Below, piece after piece: positions 36,464 to 45,628 of a stretch of DNA of 50,000 bases. Position 1 is the stretch's first letter, and each line of letters opens with the position of its first letter. Under the pieces are notes generated by a model that saw only the letters and a program-made list of their open reading frames with translations, was not told the origin of the DNA and ran no database searches. Made by a program: the position numbers and the translations under genes. This DNA comes from Legionellaceae bacterium (lineage in GTDB: Bacteria; Pseudomonadota; Gammaproteobacteria; Legionellales; Legionellaceae). The stretch spans positions 1 through 50,000 of the forward strand of contig JARGPO010000044.1 of assembly GCA_029213075.1 (NCBI GenBank), in the 5' to 3' direction.

Positions 36464-37612
36464 TTGTTAAATATAAACCAAAATTTTTTCAATGAAAATT
36501 ATAAAAACAATAAAAAATGGACATGCATTTTCTTTCTCTATTTTTCTTTTGCGTTTATAAATATTGCATATGCAGAACCATGGTTTACTGGGCCAATGCT
36601 TAGTAATAGCGCTTTAGTTAATTCTCTTGGTCATGGGTCATTTCTTATTAGAGCAGATGATGCAAATAGTTACAGTATTTTTGATGCAAGCAACAACCTG
36701 ATTAGCATTCCGCGAGTAACTATAGATAGAGCAATTGCCAATTACGTTTATGGTCTTGCAGAAGATGTTGATGCTGGTGTAAACATCATTTATCGAAAGA
36801 ACCAAAGTGGAGGGCAATCCTTTGCTGACTTAGGTGATACTCTTATAACCTTAGGTTTTCAGGTGTCGAGACAAGCCAATAGTCGGTATTTGCCTGATTT
36901 TAGGATTACTATTGAAGAACTATTTCCAACTGGTCGTTATAACAATCTAATCCCAAGCGAGTATGGTACTGATGCAACCGGAGCCGGAAGTTATCAGACA
37001 ATGATATCATTTAATTTTGCGCGCTTATCTGAGCTAAGTAACAACCATTTCCTTTCTATACATGGTTCTTTTGGTTTAAACTATCCTAGTAGTATACCGA
37101 TACATGGATTTAGTATTTATGGTGGTTCTACAACTACTAGTGGTAGTTTGACTCTTGGCAAATCGTTATTTGCTGACTTGGCTGCGGAATATAACATTAC
37201 TCAAAATTGGGCTGGAGTAATAGAGACTTTTATCTTTGCTCAACAGCCATCAAGTTTTTCTGGTAGTATTAGTGATGAGGGACCGAGCGGCGCCTTGCCT
37301 CGTTTTGCATTTTCACCTCCCCCAGGGTTTGGAACTGGAGAGAATATTCCTGATACAGATCTTAATGCCAGGCCATTTCTAGCAAGACGAGCATTTCGCA
37401 GGATAATATTTAATAAGCTAATGCCGTCTCATCTTAACCTTGGTAAAAGAGGTATTGGTAACGGTAATAATGTATTCTTTTCATTAGCCCCAGCGATTGA
37501 ATATAACTTTTCAGCACACCTAGGACTCATCGGAGGGGCATGGTTTACAGTCGCTGGTAAAAACACACCAAACTCGGTGACATCAATATTAATGCTTGTT
37601 TCATCTTGGTAA
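36464..37612 (+). CDS. Outer-membrane beta-barrel protein, Phenol_MetA_deg-like
   Basis: 382 residues from a TTG start at 36464. There is no in-frame ATG before the signal peptide, which ends after residue 37 (INIAYA, then EPW). The mature protein alternates polar and hydrophobic residues as in a beta-barrel and has aromatic ends. The segment PDFRITIEELFPTGRYNNL, after DLGDTLITLGFQ, matches the pattern of the Legionella-type outer-membrane 'transporter' proteins of the Phenol_MetA_deg family. Substrate unknown. It follows hutG by 27 bases and could be cotranscribed with it, which might point to uptake linked to histidine use, but that is a guess. Confidence 0.65.
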   Translation: MLNINQNFFNENYKNNKKWTCIFFLYFSFAFINIAYAEPWFTGPMLSNSALVNSLGHGSFLIRADDANSYSIFDASNNLISIPRVTIDRAIANYVYGLAEDVDAGVNIIYRKNQSGGQSFADLGDTLITLGFQVSRQANSRYLPDFRITIEELFPTGRYNNLIPSEYGTDATGAGSYQTMISFNFARLSELSNNHFLSIHGSFGLNYPSSIPIHGFSIYGGSTTTSGSLTLGKSLFADLAAEYNITQNWAGVIETFIFAQQPSSFSGSISDEGPSGALPRFAFSPPPGFGTGENIPDTDLNARPFLARRAFRRIIFNKLMPSHLNLGKRGIGNGNNVFFSLAPAIEYNFSAHLGLIGGAWFTVAGKNTPNSVTSILMLVSSW

Positions 37613-37744
37613 AACTCAAAATCATCAGCTAAATATTTTTGGCTAGCTTATATTTGGGTATAAGAGTGACATAACACATGAAATATCTATAAGTGCCCCA
37701 ATCATACAAACAATAAATTGACTAGCCATTTTTGAGCATAATTA

Positions 37745-37762
37745 AAAGCTCAACAAGAGCTT
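37745..37762 (-). terminator. Stem-loop downstream of the second csp gene
   Basis: AAGCTC (37746-37751) and GAGCTT (37757-37762) with a 5-base loop, extended by outer TAATTA arms. On the minus strand it is followed by TTTTAATTA, a weak T-run. It lies 6 bases past the end of the cold-shock gene and probably terminates it. Confidence 0.5.
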
Positions 37763-37767
37763 GGTAA

Positions 37768-38001
37768 TTATGTTTCTACGGCTTCTTCAACATTTGAATT
37801 TAGTACTAGGACATTAATTGCATGCAGTCCTCTATCACCATTTTGAAGATCAAAGCTAACAGATTGACCTGCTATTAATGTTTTGTATCCAGTGCCATTT
37901 ACGGCAGAAAAGTGTACAAATATATCTTCACCACCACTTTCGGCTGTTATAAATCCCCATCCTTTGGTATTGTTAAACCATTTAACTTCACCCGTAGCCA
38001 T
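37768..38001 (-). CDS. Cold-shock domain protein (second copy)
   Basis: 77 residues. The family start GEVKWFNNTKGWGFI carries RNP1 (KGWGFITA), RNP2 is in DIFVHFSAV, and a NGDRGLHAINV strand follows. Compared with the copy at 17145 it is longer at the C-terminus and has Trp in RNP1 (KGWGF instead of KGFGF), a feature of CspD-type proteins. This suggests a different expression pattern (for example stationary phase), but the name cannot be assigned safely. Confidence 0.93.
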   Translation of the reverse strand: MATGEVKWFNNTKGWGFITAESGGEDIFVHFSAVNGTGYKTLIAGQSVSFDLQNGDRGLHAINVLVLNSNVEEAVET

Positions 38002-38092
38002 ATTCCATCTCTCCTTAGATTTATTTTAAAACCACACTCTAACAACATAACCGAATATTGGTTTGATACTCAATAGTTTTTTTGAAATTAGA

Positions 38093-40411
38093 TTATTTAT
38101 CAGACTTTAGTGAATCAATATCGGTCATTTTGATGTTAATATCTCTTTTTGGGCACGCAATTACAATATTATTCTCTCTAAACACTCGTTCTATCTCAAA
38201 ATATAGCTCACTTTTCACTAAAACTTTTTTATTGCCATCACGAACCATAAACCATAGTTGGAACAACATAGAGTTTTCCCCAAATGAGCGGATAAAAACT
38301 CTAGGTTTATTATTTTTTACACTAGTCATAATTTCACTATGCTTATTTGCGATATCTATTAGTAATTCTCGGGCTAGTGATATATCACTACCATATCCTA
38401 TACCTACTTCACAGAAGATTGTTAGGTGTTTATCTGTATACATATAGTTTGTAACTCGATGAGTTATTAAATCCGAGTTAGGGATAATCATATCCTCACG
38501 AGTAGGGGTTAGGATTTGCGTTGATCGCACTCTAATTTTCTTAACAAATCCTTCTATCCCGTCTACATTAATTCTATCGCCAGGTTTTATGGGTTTTTCA
38601 ATTAGCAAGATAATTCCCGATACGAAATTGTTAACAATGCTTTGTAGGCCAAGTCCAATACCAACTGACAATGCCCCTGCAACAATTGCAAGTCCTGTGA
38701 AATCAAATCCTGATACCAAAAATGCTGATATTATGGAAACTGCAAAACCTACATATGTCAGAATTGATGCAATTGCTACTTGAGTTTCTTCTTCACCATC
38801 AAATTGCTCATGACGACTAATTGCTGTGGATATGCTTTTAAATAATAAATATAATACGCAAAATACAATTACCCCGCTGATAAGTCTTGTTGGGTGAAAA
38901 GTGAAAGTTTCAAACTGAATTCCATTTATAAGAGATGAGAATGCACTTTCTATCTGATGATTAGCATAACCCCAACTTTTGCTGACAAGATACGCCGCAT
39001 ACATTAAAATTATTATTTGCAAAGTGGTTTTTAAAATTAGAATTTCAGTCATGACTTGACCAGGTCTATATCCAAAAATAGCAATCATTTTTGAGCGAGC
39101 AGGGCCTTCAATAACACAAAGATTATAGAGTTTTGAAATTGCTTGTTCTAGTAAAATTGTTGCGAAAATAATCGCAAAAGTGATAATTCCTGAGAAAGTT
39201 AGATGCATTGAGAGTGAGTGATACCCAAGTGCATTGAGAATCCCACACGCAATAAACATTAGTGAGCAGACGGATTGAATTAAGGCTTTTTGCTTTTTAA
39301 CAAATGGTATTTGGCGATGAGTACGACAAAAATAATAGACAAACCCAATCGCTAATAATAACTCTAAATATAAAAATAAAGACTGTTCAAACCTCCAGAC
39401 TAGTTCATTTATATTTAGTTCTGTAGATAAGAGTTTTGCTGTAACTGAGATACCATATAAACTTAAGACTATCATGGATAACAATTTAAAAAAGGTGCTA
39501 TCAAATGAATACCAAGAAAATAACGCTTTTACTCTTTTTATATTAAATAGTGATACGATTAAAAAGCAACCGCATAAATATATTGAAATAATAGATGACA
39601 AATAAATCAACAACTCACTTACTGAATGCTGCTGGTAAGATATGAATTCCAAGTAAGCAGTTATAGATAATGACATCAAAGATAATGTTAGCAAGATAAA
39701 GCTTGGAAAATATACTTTTTTTAGATGAATGTGCTGGCGCATTCTTTTGCTGTTATATACCTTGAAAAAAATAAGTCCTGCAAGCAATAAACTAAAACTA
39801 AACATCATTCCTAAATGACTAGGATATAAAACTTCTGGAGGAATGTTAAAAATACTTAGAGGAATGTTTGCCTGAACAATTTTAGTGTTGGAAATTTCAG
39901 AGAACATCTCCCATATAGGTTTACTACGAGCGACGATTTCCTCTTTTTTAATTTTGTTTAAGATGTTTTCATATACTTCTATGGCTTCTTTAGCTCTTAT
40001 AGAAAACAACCGACATTGTGATATTTGAGAGGTTAATTTTGTTCTCTCAGCATTTAGATAAATTAGATCAGCAGAAGACTTACTGTTTTTGGTGACAACA
40101 TCTATATTTTCTCCTGATGGTTTGGCTTCTTGAATTTGACTATCAATGTTAGATAGTTTTTTTTCGTTGACTCGTAAGCACTCATCGGCATTTCCCATGA
40201 GACTTCTTAAGTTTTTTATCGCCTCATTTAAGTTTTTAGCTTCAATTCCTTGGGTAGAAAGCTTCAAATTTACTCTATCAAATTTAGTATTGGCGGCTTT
40301 TACATCAAATGATGGTTTGCTATCTGCTAATGGATTAACAACCACAACATTTGGATTTGCAAAAGTTAGTAAACTGTATAAAAATAATAAGAAGAGTGAA
40401 ATTGCGCGCAT
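38093..40411 (-). CDS. Large MscS-type mechanosensitive channel
   Basis: 772 residues, far larger than MscS itself. A signal peptide (about 1-18) leads a periplasmic helical, coiled-coil-like region (about 40-150, with RSLMGNADECLRV and KSSADLIYLNAERTKL). About ten membrane helices then cover roughly 200-600. The C-terminal MscS core has the glycine/alanine-rich pore helix and GLGLQSIVNNFVSGIILLIEKPIKPGDRI, followed by a cytoplasmic beta domain (RSTQILTPTREDMIIPNSDL) and the alpha/beta tail. It belongs with the MscK/YjeP-like branch, which protects against osmotic downshock. It is a single gene, with a csp gene downstream and yqgE divergent. Confidence 0.88.
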   Translation of the reverse strand: MRAISLFLLFLYSLLTFANPNVVVVNPLADSKPSFDVKAANTKFDRVNLKLSTQGIEAKNLNEAIKNLRSLMGNADECLRVNEKKLSNIDSQIQEAKPSGENIDVVTKNSKSSADLIYLNAERTKLTSQISQCRLFSIRAKEAIEVYENILNKIKKEEIVARSKPIWEMFSEISNTKIVQANIPLSIFNIPPEVLYPSHLGMMFSFSLLLAGLIFFKVYNSKRMRQHIHLKKVYFPSFILLTLSLMSLSITAYLEFISYQQHSVSELLIYLSSIISIYLCGCFLIVSLFNIKRVKALFSWYSFDSTFFKLLSMIVLSLYGISVTAKLLSTELNINELVWRFEQSLFLYLELLLAIGFVYYFCRTHRQIPFVKKQKALIQSVCSLMFIACGILNALGYHSLSMHLTFSGIITFAIIFATILLEQAISKLYNLCVIEGPARSKMIAIFGYRPGQVMTEILILKTTLQIIILMYAAYLVSKSWGYANHQIESAFSSLINGIQFETFTFHPTRLISGVIVFCVLYLLFKSISTAISRHEQFDGEEETQVAIASILTYVGFAVSIISAFLVSGFDFTGLAIVAGALSVGIGLGLQSIVNNFVSGIILLIEKPIKPGDRINVDGIEGFVKKIRVRSTQILTPTREDMIIPNSDLITHRVTNYMYTDKHLTIFCEVGIGYGSDISLARELLIDIANKHSEIMTSVKNNKPRVFIRSFGENSMLFQLWFMVRDGNKKVLVKSELYFEIERVFRENNIVIACPKRDINIKMTDIDSLKSDK

Positions 40412-40682
40412 TTTAGAAACCCTAGTATATATATGATTTGATGGTAGTTTTAAATAGGCTTTTTATCAAGTAAGCATGGAGTATATAAGTTAAATAGTTA
40501 TTAACAGCACTCGTTTACTAAAATTTTCAGCTTACAAGTACTCACTGTTCTTAGCTTATTTAGGTTGCATATTTTGTAGTATGGTTTTTATCATGAGTAG
40601 AATATGAGGATAAATTTTTCAGCAATACTAGGTGAGTTGGTATATACTTATATAACATTGTTAATCAAAATGGTTAAATAAT

Positions 40683-41249
40683 ATGACTCTTCAGATGTCG
40701 CTGGCAAATCAACTTTTAGTTGCAATGCCATCGCAACAGGATGCTGTTTTTGCTCAGTCCGTTATTTATGTCTGTGATTATCATTCTCTCGGAACAGTTG
40801 GACTAATGATAAATAAACCGACGGATTACTCCGTTAAAATTTTATTCGAGCACCTTAACTTAGATGCTCCTTCTGAAGAGATAAATAATCAACCTCTAAT
40901 GTTTGGAGGGCCAGTTCAACCAGAACGAGGCTTTGTGATTCATCGTCCGTTTGGTAACTGGCGATCTAGTTTGAAATTGTGTGAAGACGATGTGACTATT
41001 ACCACTTCAAATGATATTATCGAGGCTATAGTACTTGGTAATGGTCCTAAAGATTCCTTAGTTACCCTTGGCTATTCTGGTTGGGATAGCAGCCAACTAG
41101 AGCAAGAAATTATTGATGATCTATGGCTTGTTTGCCCATTTAAGGCGGAATTGTTATATGATGTACCTTTTAAAGATCGCTGGAAAGAAACAGCGCTAAC
41201 TATAGGTGTGCATATGGATCAATTAATATCAGGTGGTGGTCATGCCTGA
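40683..41249 (+). CDS. yqgE: YqgE/AlgH-family protein
   Basis: 188 residues. The start MSLANQLLVAMPSQQDAVFAQSVIYVCDY, then GTVGLMINKP, FGGPVQPERGFVIHRP and GYSGWDSSQLEQEI are the family landmarks. The biochemical role is still poorly defined; it is reported as a transcription-related or stress protein (AlgH in Pseudomonas). Its stop overlaps ruvX by 8 bases, the conserved yqgE-ruvX pairing, and pyrB follows. Confidence 0.95.
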   Translation: MTLQMSLANQLLVAMPSQQDAVFAQSVIYVCDYHSLGTVGLMINKPTDYSVKILFEHLNLDAPSEEINNQPLMFGGPVQPERGFVIHRPFGNWRSSLKLCEDDVTITTSNDIIEAIVLGNGPKDSLVTLGYSGWDSSQLEQEIIDDLWLVCPFKAELLYDVPFKDRWKETALTIGVHMDQLISGGGHA

Positions 41250-41658
41250 AGAGGTATACATTGGTTTTGACTTTGGTTATAAACGTATTGGGATGGCGGT
41301 TGGACAAAAACTTACCCGCAGGGCATCGCCACTTGCAACTTTAAATGCGAAGGTTGGGGTTCCATGTTGGGATAAGTTGGCGTTGGTTATAAAGCAATGG
41401 CAACCTGAGGCTTTGATTGTTGGCCTACCAACATGTATAGATGGCACAGAGCAATACACAACTGAGGCTTCAAGGAAATTCGCAAAACAATTAAGGAAGC
41501 GTTTCTCGCTCCCTGTTCATTTAGTTGATGAGCGCTTGACGACAATAGAGGCACGGGAACAGTTATTTTCGGCTGGTGGCTATCGTAAAATAAAAAAATC
41601 CGAGGTTGATAGTGTGGCAGCATGCGTTATACTTGAACAATGGCTGCAGATAGGTTAA
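41242..41658 (+). CDS. ruvX: Putative pre-16S rRNA nuclease (YqgF/RuvX)
   Basis: 138 residues from the ATG at 41242, behind an AGGTGG site. RNase H-fold: the first strand carries YIGFDFGYKRIGMAVGQ with the catalytic Asp, the second motif is LIVGLPTCIDG, and the third is LVDERLTTIEA with DSVAACVILEQWL at the end. Proposed to trim the 5' end of 16S rRNA and resemble Holliday-junction resolvases. It overlaps yqgE by 8 bases and ends 11 bases before pyrB. Confidence 0.95.
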   Translation: MPEEVYIGFDFGYKRIGMAVGQKLTRRASPLATLNAKVGVPCWDKLALVIKQWQPEALIVGLPTCIDGTEQYTTEASRKFAKQLRKRFSLPVHLVDERLTTIEAREQLFSAGGYRKIKKSEVDSVAACVILEQWLQIG

Positions 41659-41669
41659 AGGTTTTAATT

Positions 41670-42563
41670 ATGAAGCATTTTTTAGAAGTTAGTCAGATCT
41701 CACTAGATACAGCAAGGCAGCTTTTTTCTAGAGCATTATTTTTTAAAAGTACATCTGAGTATCCAAACTATTCAAAAAATATAATGGCTAATTTATTTTA
41801 TGAGAATAGTACTCGTACGAGGGTAAGCTTTGAGTTGGCGGCTAGAAATCTTGGTATTAGTTCAATATATCTTGATACTCAAAACTCTTCAGAGAGAAAA
41901 GGCGAAGTTATTGAAGACACCATTCAAACACTAGCCGCGATGGGGGTTAATCTTTTTGTTATTCGTCATAGCCAAGAAGGTTTTTCTCAGGCATTAGCGG
42001 GTTCTTTGCGTAATAATGAACATATAATTAATGCAGGAGATGGTATTCATTCTCATCCAAGCCAGGCTTTACTTGATTTTATGACCATACTCGAGGTTCA
42101 TCCAAATCTAGATCAATTAAAAATAGCGGTTGTTGGAGATATTCTTCACTCTAGAGTTGCAAACTCATTACAAAGTATGTGTGCCTTGCTAGGAGTTGGT
42201 GAGCTTGTGATGGTTGCACCGGAAGTTTGGCAGCCATCTTCATTGCAATATGGGAGAGTTACAACTTCATTAGCAGATGGGTTAGAGTCTGCTGATGTAG
42301 TTATTGCACTACGAGTGCAGCATGAAAGATTATCTGCTGACTTAACTATGGATATGAATACTTATCGTGATTCTTATGCAATAACATCTGAGACACTTAA
42401 GTATGCAAAGCCTGGAGCTATGGTCATGCATCCAGGCCCTATCAATCGTGGGGTTGAGATTGATAGCGATGTTGCTGATGGTCCAAACTCATACATACTA
42501 CAGCAGGTACAAAACGGTGTTTACATGCGGATGGCTATTATTGAGCTTTTGTTAGAGAAATAA
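41670..42563 (+). CDS. pyrB: Aspartate carbamoyltransferase catalytic subunit
   Basis: Joins carbamoyl phosphate and aspartate, the committed step of pyrimidine synthesis. 297 residues from the ATG at 41670 with AAAGG upstream; a start at 41640 would overlap ruvX. The carbamoyl-phosphate motif ENSTRTRVSFE is near residue 45, then SERKGEVIEDT and HSHPSQALLDF, and aspartate-binding VMHPGPINRGVE is near the end. No pyrI regulatory subunit and no pyrC follow, unlike Enterobacteria and Pseudomonas respectively. Its partners in this window are carA and pyrF. Confidence 0.96.
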   Translation: MKHFLEVSQISLDTARQLFSRALFFKSTSEYPNYSKNIMANLFYENSTRTRVSFELAARNLGISSIYLDTQNSSERKGEVIEDTIQTLAAMGVNLFVIRHSQEGFSQALAGSLRNNEHIINAGDGIHSHPSQALLDFMTILEVHPNLDQLKIAVVGDILHSRVANSLQSMCALLGVGELVMVAPEVWQPSSLQYGRVTTSLADGLESADVVIALRVQHERLSADLTMDMNTYRDSYAITSETLKYAKPGAMVMHPGPINRGVEIDSDVADGPNSYILQQVQNGVYMRMAIIELLLEK

Positions 42564-42571
42564 TAGGAGCC

Positions 42572-44080
42572 TTAGGGTCGCTGTAATATTTGTTTGAATG
42601 ACAGGGCTTGCCTTAAGTCCTTGCATTCCACTCGAGTTGACTCACGCATATCAGCAATTGTCCTAGATACTTTTAGTAGGCGATGAAATGCCCTAGTAGA
42701 TAGTTTAAGGCTATTGAGCACGTCTTTTAAAAAGTCTAACTCTAGATTTGTTAATTCACATATGGCCTCACACTTTTTGGCGCTAAGATTAGCATTGAGG
42801 CAGCCTTGTCTTTTTATCTGTAATTCTCGAATGTATGCAACCTTTTTTTTAATAACCAAGCTCATATTGTCAGATGAAAGATTAGGAGAGATTAACTCTT
42901 CATTTGTTAATGACTGTACTGTTACATGCAGGTCAATTCTATCTAATAGTGGACCAGATAACTTGCTTAAATATCGATTGATTTTATCAGGAGAGCAAGA
43001 ACAGTTTGATTTCGGGTTACCCCATTGTCCACAAGGGCATGGATTCATAGCTGATATCAATTGAAATCTTGATGGGAACTCTACTTGTCCTGATGCTCTG
43101 GATATACAAATTGATCCTGATTCGATTGGTTCGCGAAGGGTCTCAAGAGTTTGGCGACTAAATTCAGGTAATTCATCAAGAAACAAAACACCATTATGCG
43201 CAAGAGATATTTCACCTGGTTTGGGTGGGTTGCCACCACCAACTAAAGCTACTTGTGATGCGGTGTGATGCGGTGCCCGAAAAGGAGGGCTCTTCCAGTT
43301 ATTGTAATTTGGTAGGCGGCTATGAATGGAGTTAATAGCAACACATTCAAGAGCTTCATGTTCACAAAGATCTGGCAATATAGTTTTAAATCTTTTTGCA
43401 AGCATAGTTTTACCACTACCTGGTGGACCATTTAGTAATATGCTATGTCCTCCATAAGCTGCGACTTCCATAGCAAGTTTCGCATGATGCTGGCCTTTTA
43501 TATCAGACCAGTCCATTGTATCTTGATAATTATCTGCAATTACTTTTTTGGGTAGTTTATTTAGAGGTTTGTTGTTGCATAAATAACCATACACAGAGCT
43601 AAGATTTATGGCTGAATATATTGAGTCATAATCAACTAGTGATGCCTCCTCACCATTACTGCTTGCAATAACAAGAGTATGATTTTGATTTTTAGCCGTA
43701 ATTGCTGCGGGAATAATTGACTTTACTCCTCTTAAGCTGCCATCAAGTGCTAACTCAGCAATAAATTCATGTCCTTCGAGTTTACTTATTGGAATTTGAC
43801 CAGAGGCCGCTAAAATACCGATAGCTATTGGTAAATCTAGACCGCTGCCTATCTTTGGTAAATCAGCAGGCGCTAAATTTACCGTGATGCGTCGATATGG
43901 AAACTCAAGGTTGCTATTCATAATGGCACTTCGAACGCGGTCCTTACTTTCTTTTACGGCGGTTTGAGGTAAACCAACTATGGAAAATCCAGGCAGGCCG
44001 TTAGATAAGTGTACTTCAACACTAACAGGTTGTGCATTAATCCCGTAAATACTTCGGGTTTTGGTAATTGCGAGGTTCAT
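42572..44080 (-). CDS. comM: Competence-related helicase ComM (YifB), Mg-chelatase family
   Basis: 502 residues. An N-terminal Lon-like S5 domain (AQPVSVEVHLSNGLPGFSIVGLP) is followed by an AAA+ module with Walker A GPPGSGKTMLAKRF and Walker B GVLFLDELPEF, then the four-cysteine zinc region in NPCPCGQWGNPKSNCSC and the Mg-chelatase C-terminal domain. ComM is a branch-migration helicase that helps incoming DNA recombine during natural transformation. It converges on pyrB with 8 bases between stops. Together with recR and the FimT-like pseudopilin, it fits a naturally competent organism, though that is an inference. Confidence 0.95.
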   Translation of the reverse strand: MNLAITKTRSIYGINAQPVSVEVHLSNGLPGFSIVGLPQTAVKESKDRVRSAIMNSNLEFPYRRITVNLAPADLPKIGSGLDLPIAIGILAASGQIPISKLEGHEFIAELALDGSLRGVKSIIPAAITAKNQNHTLVIASSNGEEASLVDYDSIYSAINLSSVYGYLCNNKPLNKLPKKVIADNYQDTMDWSDIKGQHHAKLAMEVAAYGGHSILLNGPPGSGKTMLAKRFKTILPDLCEHEALECVAINSIHSRLPNYNNWKSPPFRAPHHTASQVALVGGGNPPKPGEISLAHNGVLFLDELPEFSRQTLETLREPIESGSICISRASGQVEFPSRFQLISAMNPCPCGQWGNPKSNCSCSPDKINRYLSKLSGPLLDRIDLHVTVQSLTNEELISPNLSSDNMSLVIKKKVAYIRELQIKRQGCLNANLSAKKCEAICELTNLELDFLKDVLNSLKLSTRAFHRLLKVSRTIADMRESTRVECKDLRQALSFKQILQRP

Positions 44081-44165
44081 ATTCTCATCTTCCTTAGAGA
44101 ATTGTTACACAACAAATTAATGGACCAGCAATTTATAAGTGCTGTGTAATTATAAAAGGTATTTC

Positions 44166-44405
44166 TTAATTTTGTGTTAGCTTGCTAATTTCCGACTCGA
44201 GTTTTTCAACTTTCTCTCTTGTGCGAGCAAGAACTTTCACCTGTACATCAAACTCTTCTCTTGTTACTAAATCTAGTTTTGTAAATGCTGCTCGCAGGAT
44301 ATCATTAAACTGTTGTTGAATCTCACCATCAATATTCTGTACGTTTGTGGGCAGGGATAAAAATAGTTTTTTTGCTAGGTCTTCTAACTGTTTGGTTGCG
44401 AACAT
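44166..44405 (-). CDS. ubiK: Ubiquinone biosynthesis accessory factor UbiK (YqiC/BMFP)
   Basis: 79 residues, all helical. The N-terminal part IDGEIQQQFNDILRAAFTKLDLVTREEFDVQ is the BMFP family core, and a C-terminal coiled coil (about 54-76, with REKVEKLESEISKL) drives trimerisation. It assists the soluble Ubi complex in aerobic ubiquinone synthesis. It lies upstream of comM on the same strand with 85 bases between, and downstream of the cyclo-ligase gene. Confidence 0.9.
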   Translation of the reverse strand: MFATKQLEDLAKKLFLSLPTNVQNIDGEIQQQFNDILRAAFTKLDLVTREEFDVQVKVLARTREKVEKLESEISKLTQN

Positions 44406-44505
44406 AGGTATCTCTTTGCATTTTTCAATGCATGTTATCGTAAATTAATTAATAATTCCATATGTAATATCTTTTGTTACAAGAAGAATTATTGAGTTGC
44501 AAAAA

Positions 44506-45078
44506 TCAACCATCAATAAGTGTGTTGGGATTGTAAATTGTTTTTTCAGTCACAATTAGATCAAGCTTAATGTCCCAAGATTGTGCGGGTATTTGCGGTT
44601 GTTTTTGAAAGTCATACGCAATACCAACTAAAAGAGATGAGTGATTGTTTGCAAGCGCTCTATCATAATAGCCAGCTCCCATTCCTAATCTGTTGCCACT
44701 TTCATCAAAGGCAACTGAAGGTATAAATATAACGTCTAACATCTGGTTCATAATTATTGAAGGGTTATTTATATCTGGTTCTAATATACCCCATTTGTTT
44801 TTAGTGAAATTTGTTTTGTTAGAGGCTTGAATAAAACTCATATTTTTACCTTTTAATTTAGGAAAATAATATGACTTTTTATCATTTTCTGTATTTAGCC
44901 ATAATAAAGATAAGTCAACTTCTTGTTTAAAAGCTATATATAGCCCAATATTTTTAGCCTGTTGATATTGATGAAGAGATAATACTCTGTTACAAATTAT
45001 TTTAGATGATAAATCTCTTTGTTCATTTGATAGAGATTTTCGGCGATTTAAGCAAGTTTTTCGTAATGTATCTTTCAT
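44506..45078 (-). CDS. 5-formyltetrahydrofolate cyclo-ligase
   Basis: ATP-dependent enzyme that converts 5-formyl-THF to methenyl-THF, rescuing a dead-end folate. 190 residues. N-terminal LRKTCLNRRKSLS carries the ATP-contacting Arg/Lys, the folate part is in YYFPKLKGKNMSFI, and the NRLGMGAGYYDRAL motif is the ATP-binding signature. In many gammaproteobacteria the 6S RNA gene sits just upstream of this gene (ygfA), but only 98 bases separate its start from the MITE here, and no 6S-like structure is apparent. Confidence 0.93.
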   Translation of the reverse strand: MKDTLRKTCLNRRKSLSNEQRDLSSKIICNRVLSLHQYQQAKNIGLYIAFKQEVDLSLLWLNTENDKKSYYFPKLKGKNMSFIQASNKTNFTKNKWGILEPDINNPSIIMNQMLDVIFIPSVAFDESGNRLGMGAGYYDRALANNHSSLLVGIAYDFQKQPQIPAQSWDIKLDLIVTEKTIYNPNTLIDG

Positions 45079-45176
45079 GCTACTATGTTAGTATAATTAT
45101 ACTAAAATTACATCAGAGACAAGTTGTCTTTCGTTACAATATATTTTATTAGTAATAAGTACAATGAAAGTTATTA

Positions 45177-45336
45177 GGGTCTGTTGACAATTGGCTGCGT
45201 GAGTCAAAAATCAGGCTAATTTAGTACAAATTTTAACTTGACTGAGGAGAATAGCCAGCTCTATTTAACGAACTCAAGCTGAAATTTGGGCAAATTAGCA
45301 TGGTTTTTGGCCGTGGCACTAATTGTCAACAGACCC
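45177..45336. mobile_element. Full copy of the palindromic MITE-like element, upstream of icmT
   Basis: 160 bases, closely similar to 25365-25525 throughout. Termini GGGTCTGTTGACAATTGG and AATTGTCAACAGACCC, flanked on both sides by TA. The inner arms CAAATTTTAACTTGA and TCAAGCTGAAATTTG surround AATAGCCAGCTCTATT. No coding capacity. It separates the cyclo-ligase gene from icmT and ends 31 bases before the icmT ATG, so any icmT promoter must lie inside or immediately after it. Outward-facing TTGTCA in the terminus could serve as a -35 element. Confidence 0.82.
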
Positions 45337-45367
45337 TAGGTTTTAGTTATTAAAACAAGGAGCTAAC

Positions 45368-45628
45368 ATGGCTGAAGGTTTTGCCCCAACGGCGCATTGG
45401 CGTGACTCAGCAAGAAGCGCTAGGTTCTTCATGGTTGATGCACGTGCTGCTTTTCCTATATTTTTGTTCTTAATGCATATTAAATTATGGACTGGTCTTT
45501 TAGTTTTAGTTTCAGCCGTCTTTTTTGGCATAATTGAGCATTATGGATTTACTGTTCCTGTTTTTTTACGCTGGTTAAGGCTTTTTTTAGCCGGCTCAAT
45601 TAAATCCTCACACCCGTGGTGGCATTAA
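45368..45628 (+). CDS. icmT: Dot/Icm type IVB secretion protein IcmT
   Basis: 86 residues, the exact length known for Legionella IcmT. N-terminal AHWRDSARSARFFMVDARAAFP is the conserved family opening. Two hydrophobic stretches follow (about 29-39 and 41-56), then HYGFTVPVFLRWLRLFLAG and the WWH end. IcmT is an inner-membrane Dot/Icm component required for secretion of effectors and for egress in Legionella. A clean AAGGAG site lies 7 bases upstream. icmS starts immediately after its stop codon. Confidence 0.93.
   Translation: MAEGFAPTAHWRDSARSARFFMVDARAAFPIFLFLMHIKLWTGLLVLVSAVFFGIIEHYGFTVPVFLRWLRLFLAGSIKSSHPWWH

Noticed and set aside
45079..45176. 6S RNA gene next to the cyclo-ligase gene
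   Set aside because: Only 98 bases are available, and no long open-bubble hairpin typical of 6S RNA is seen.
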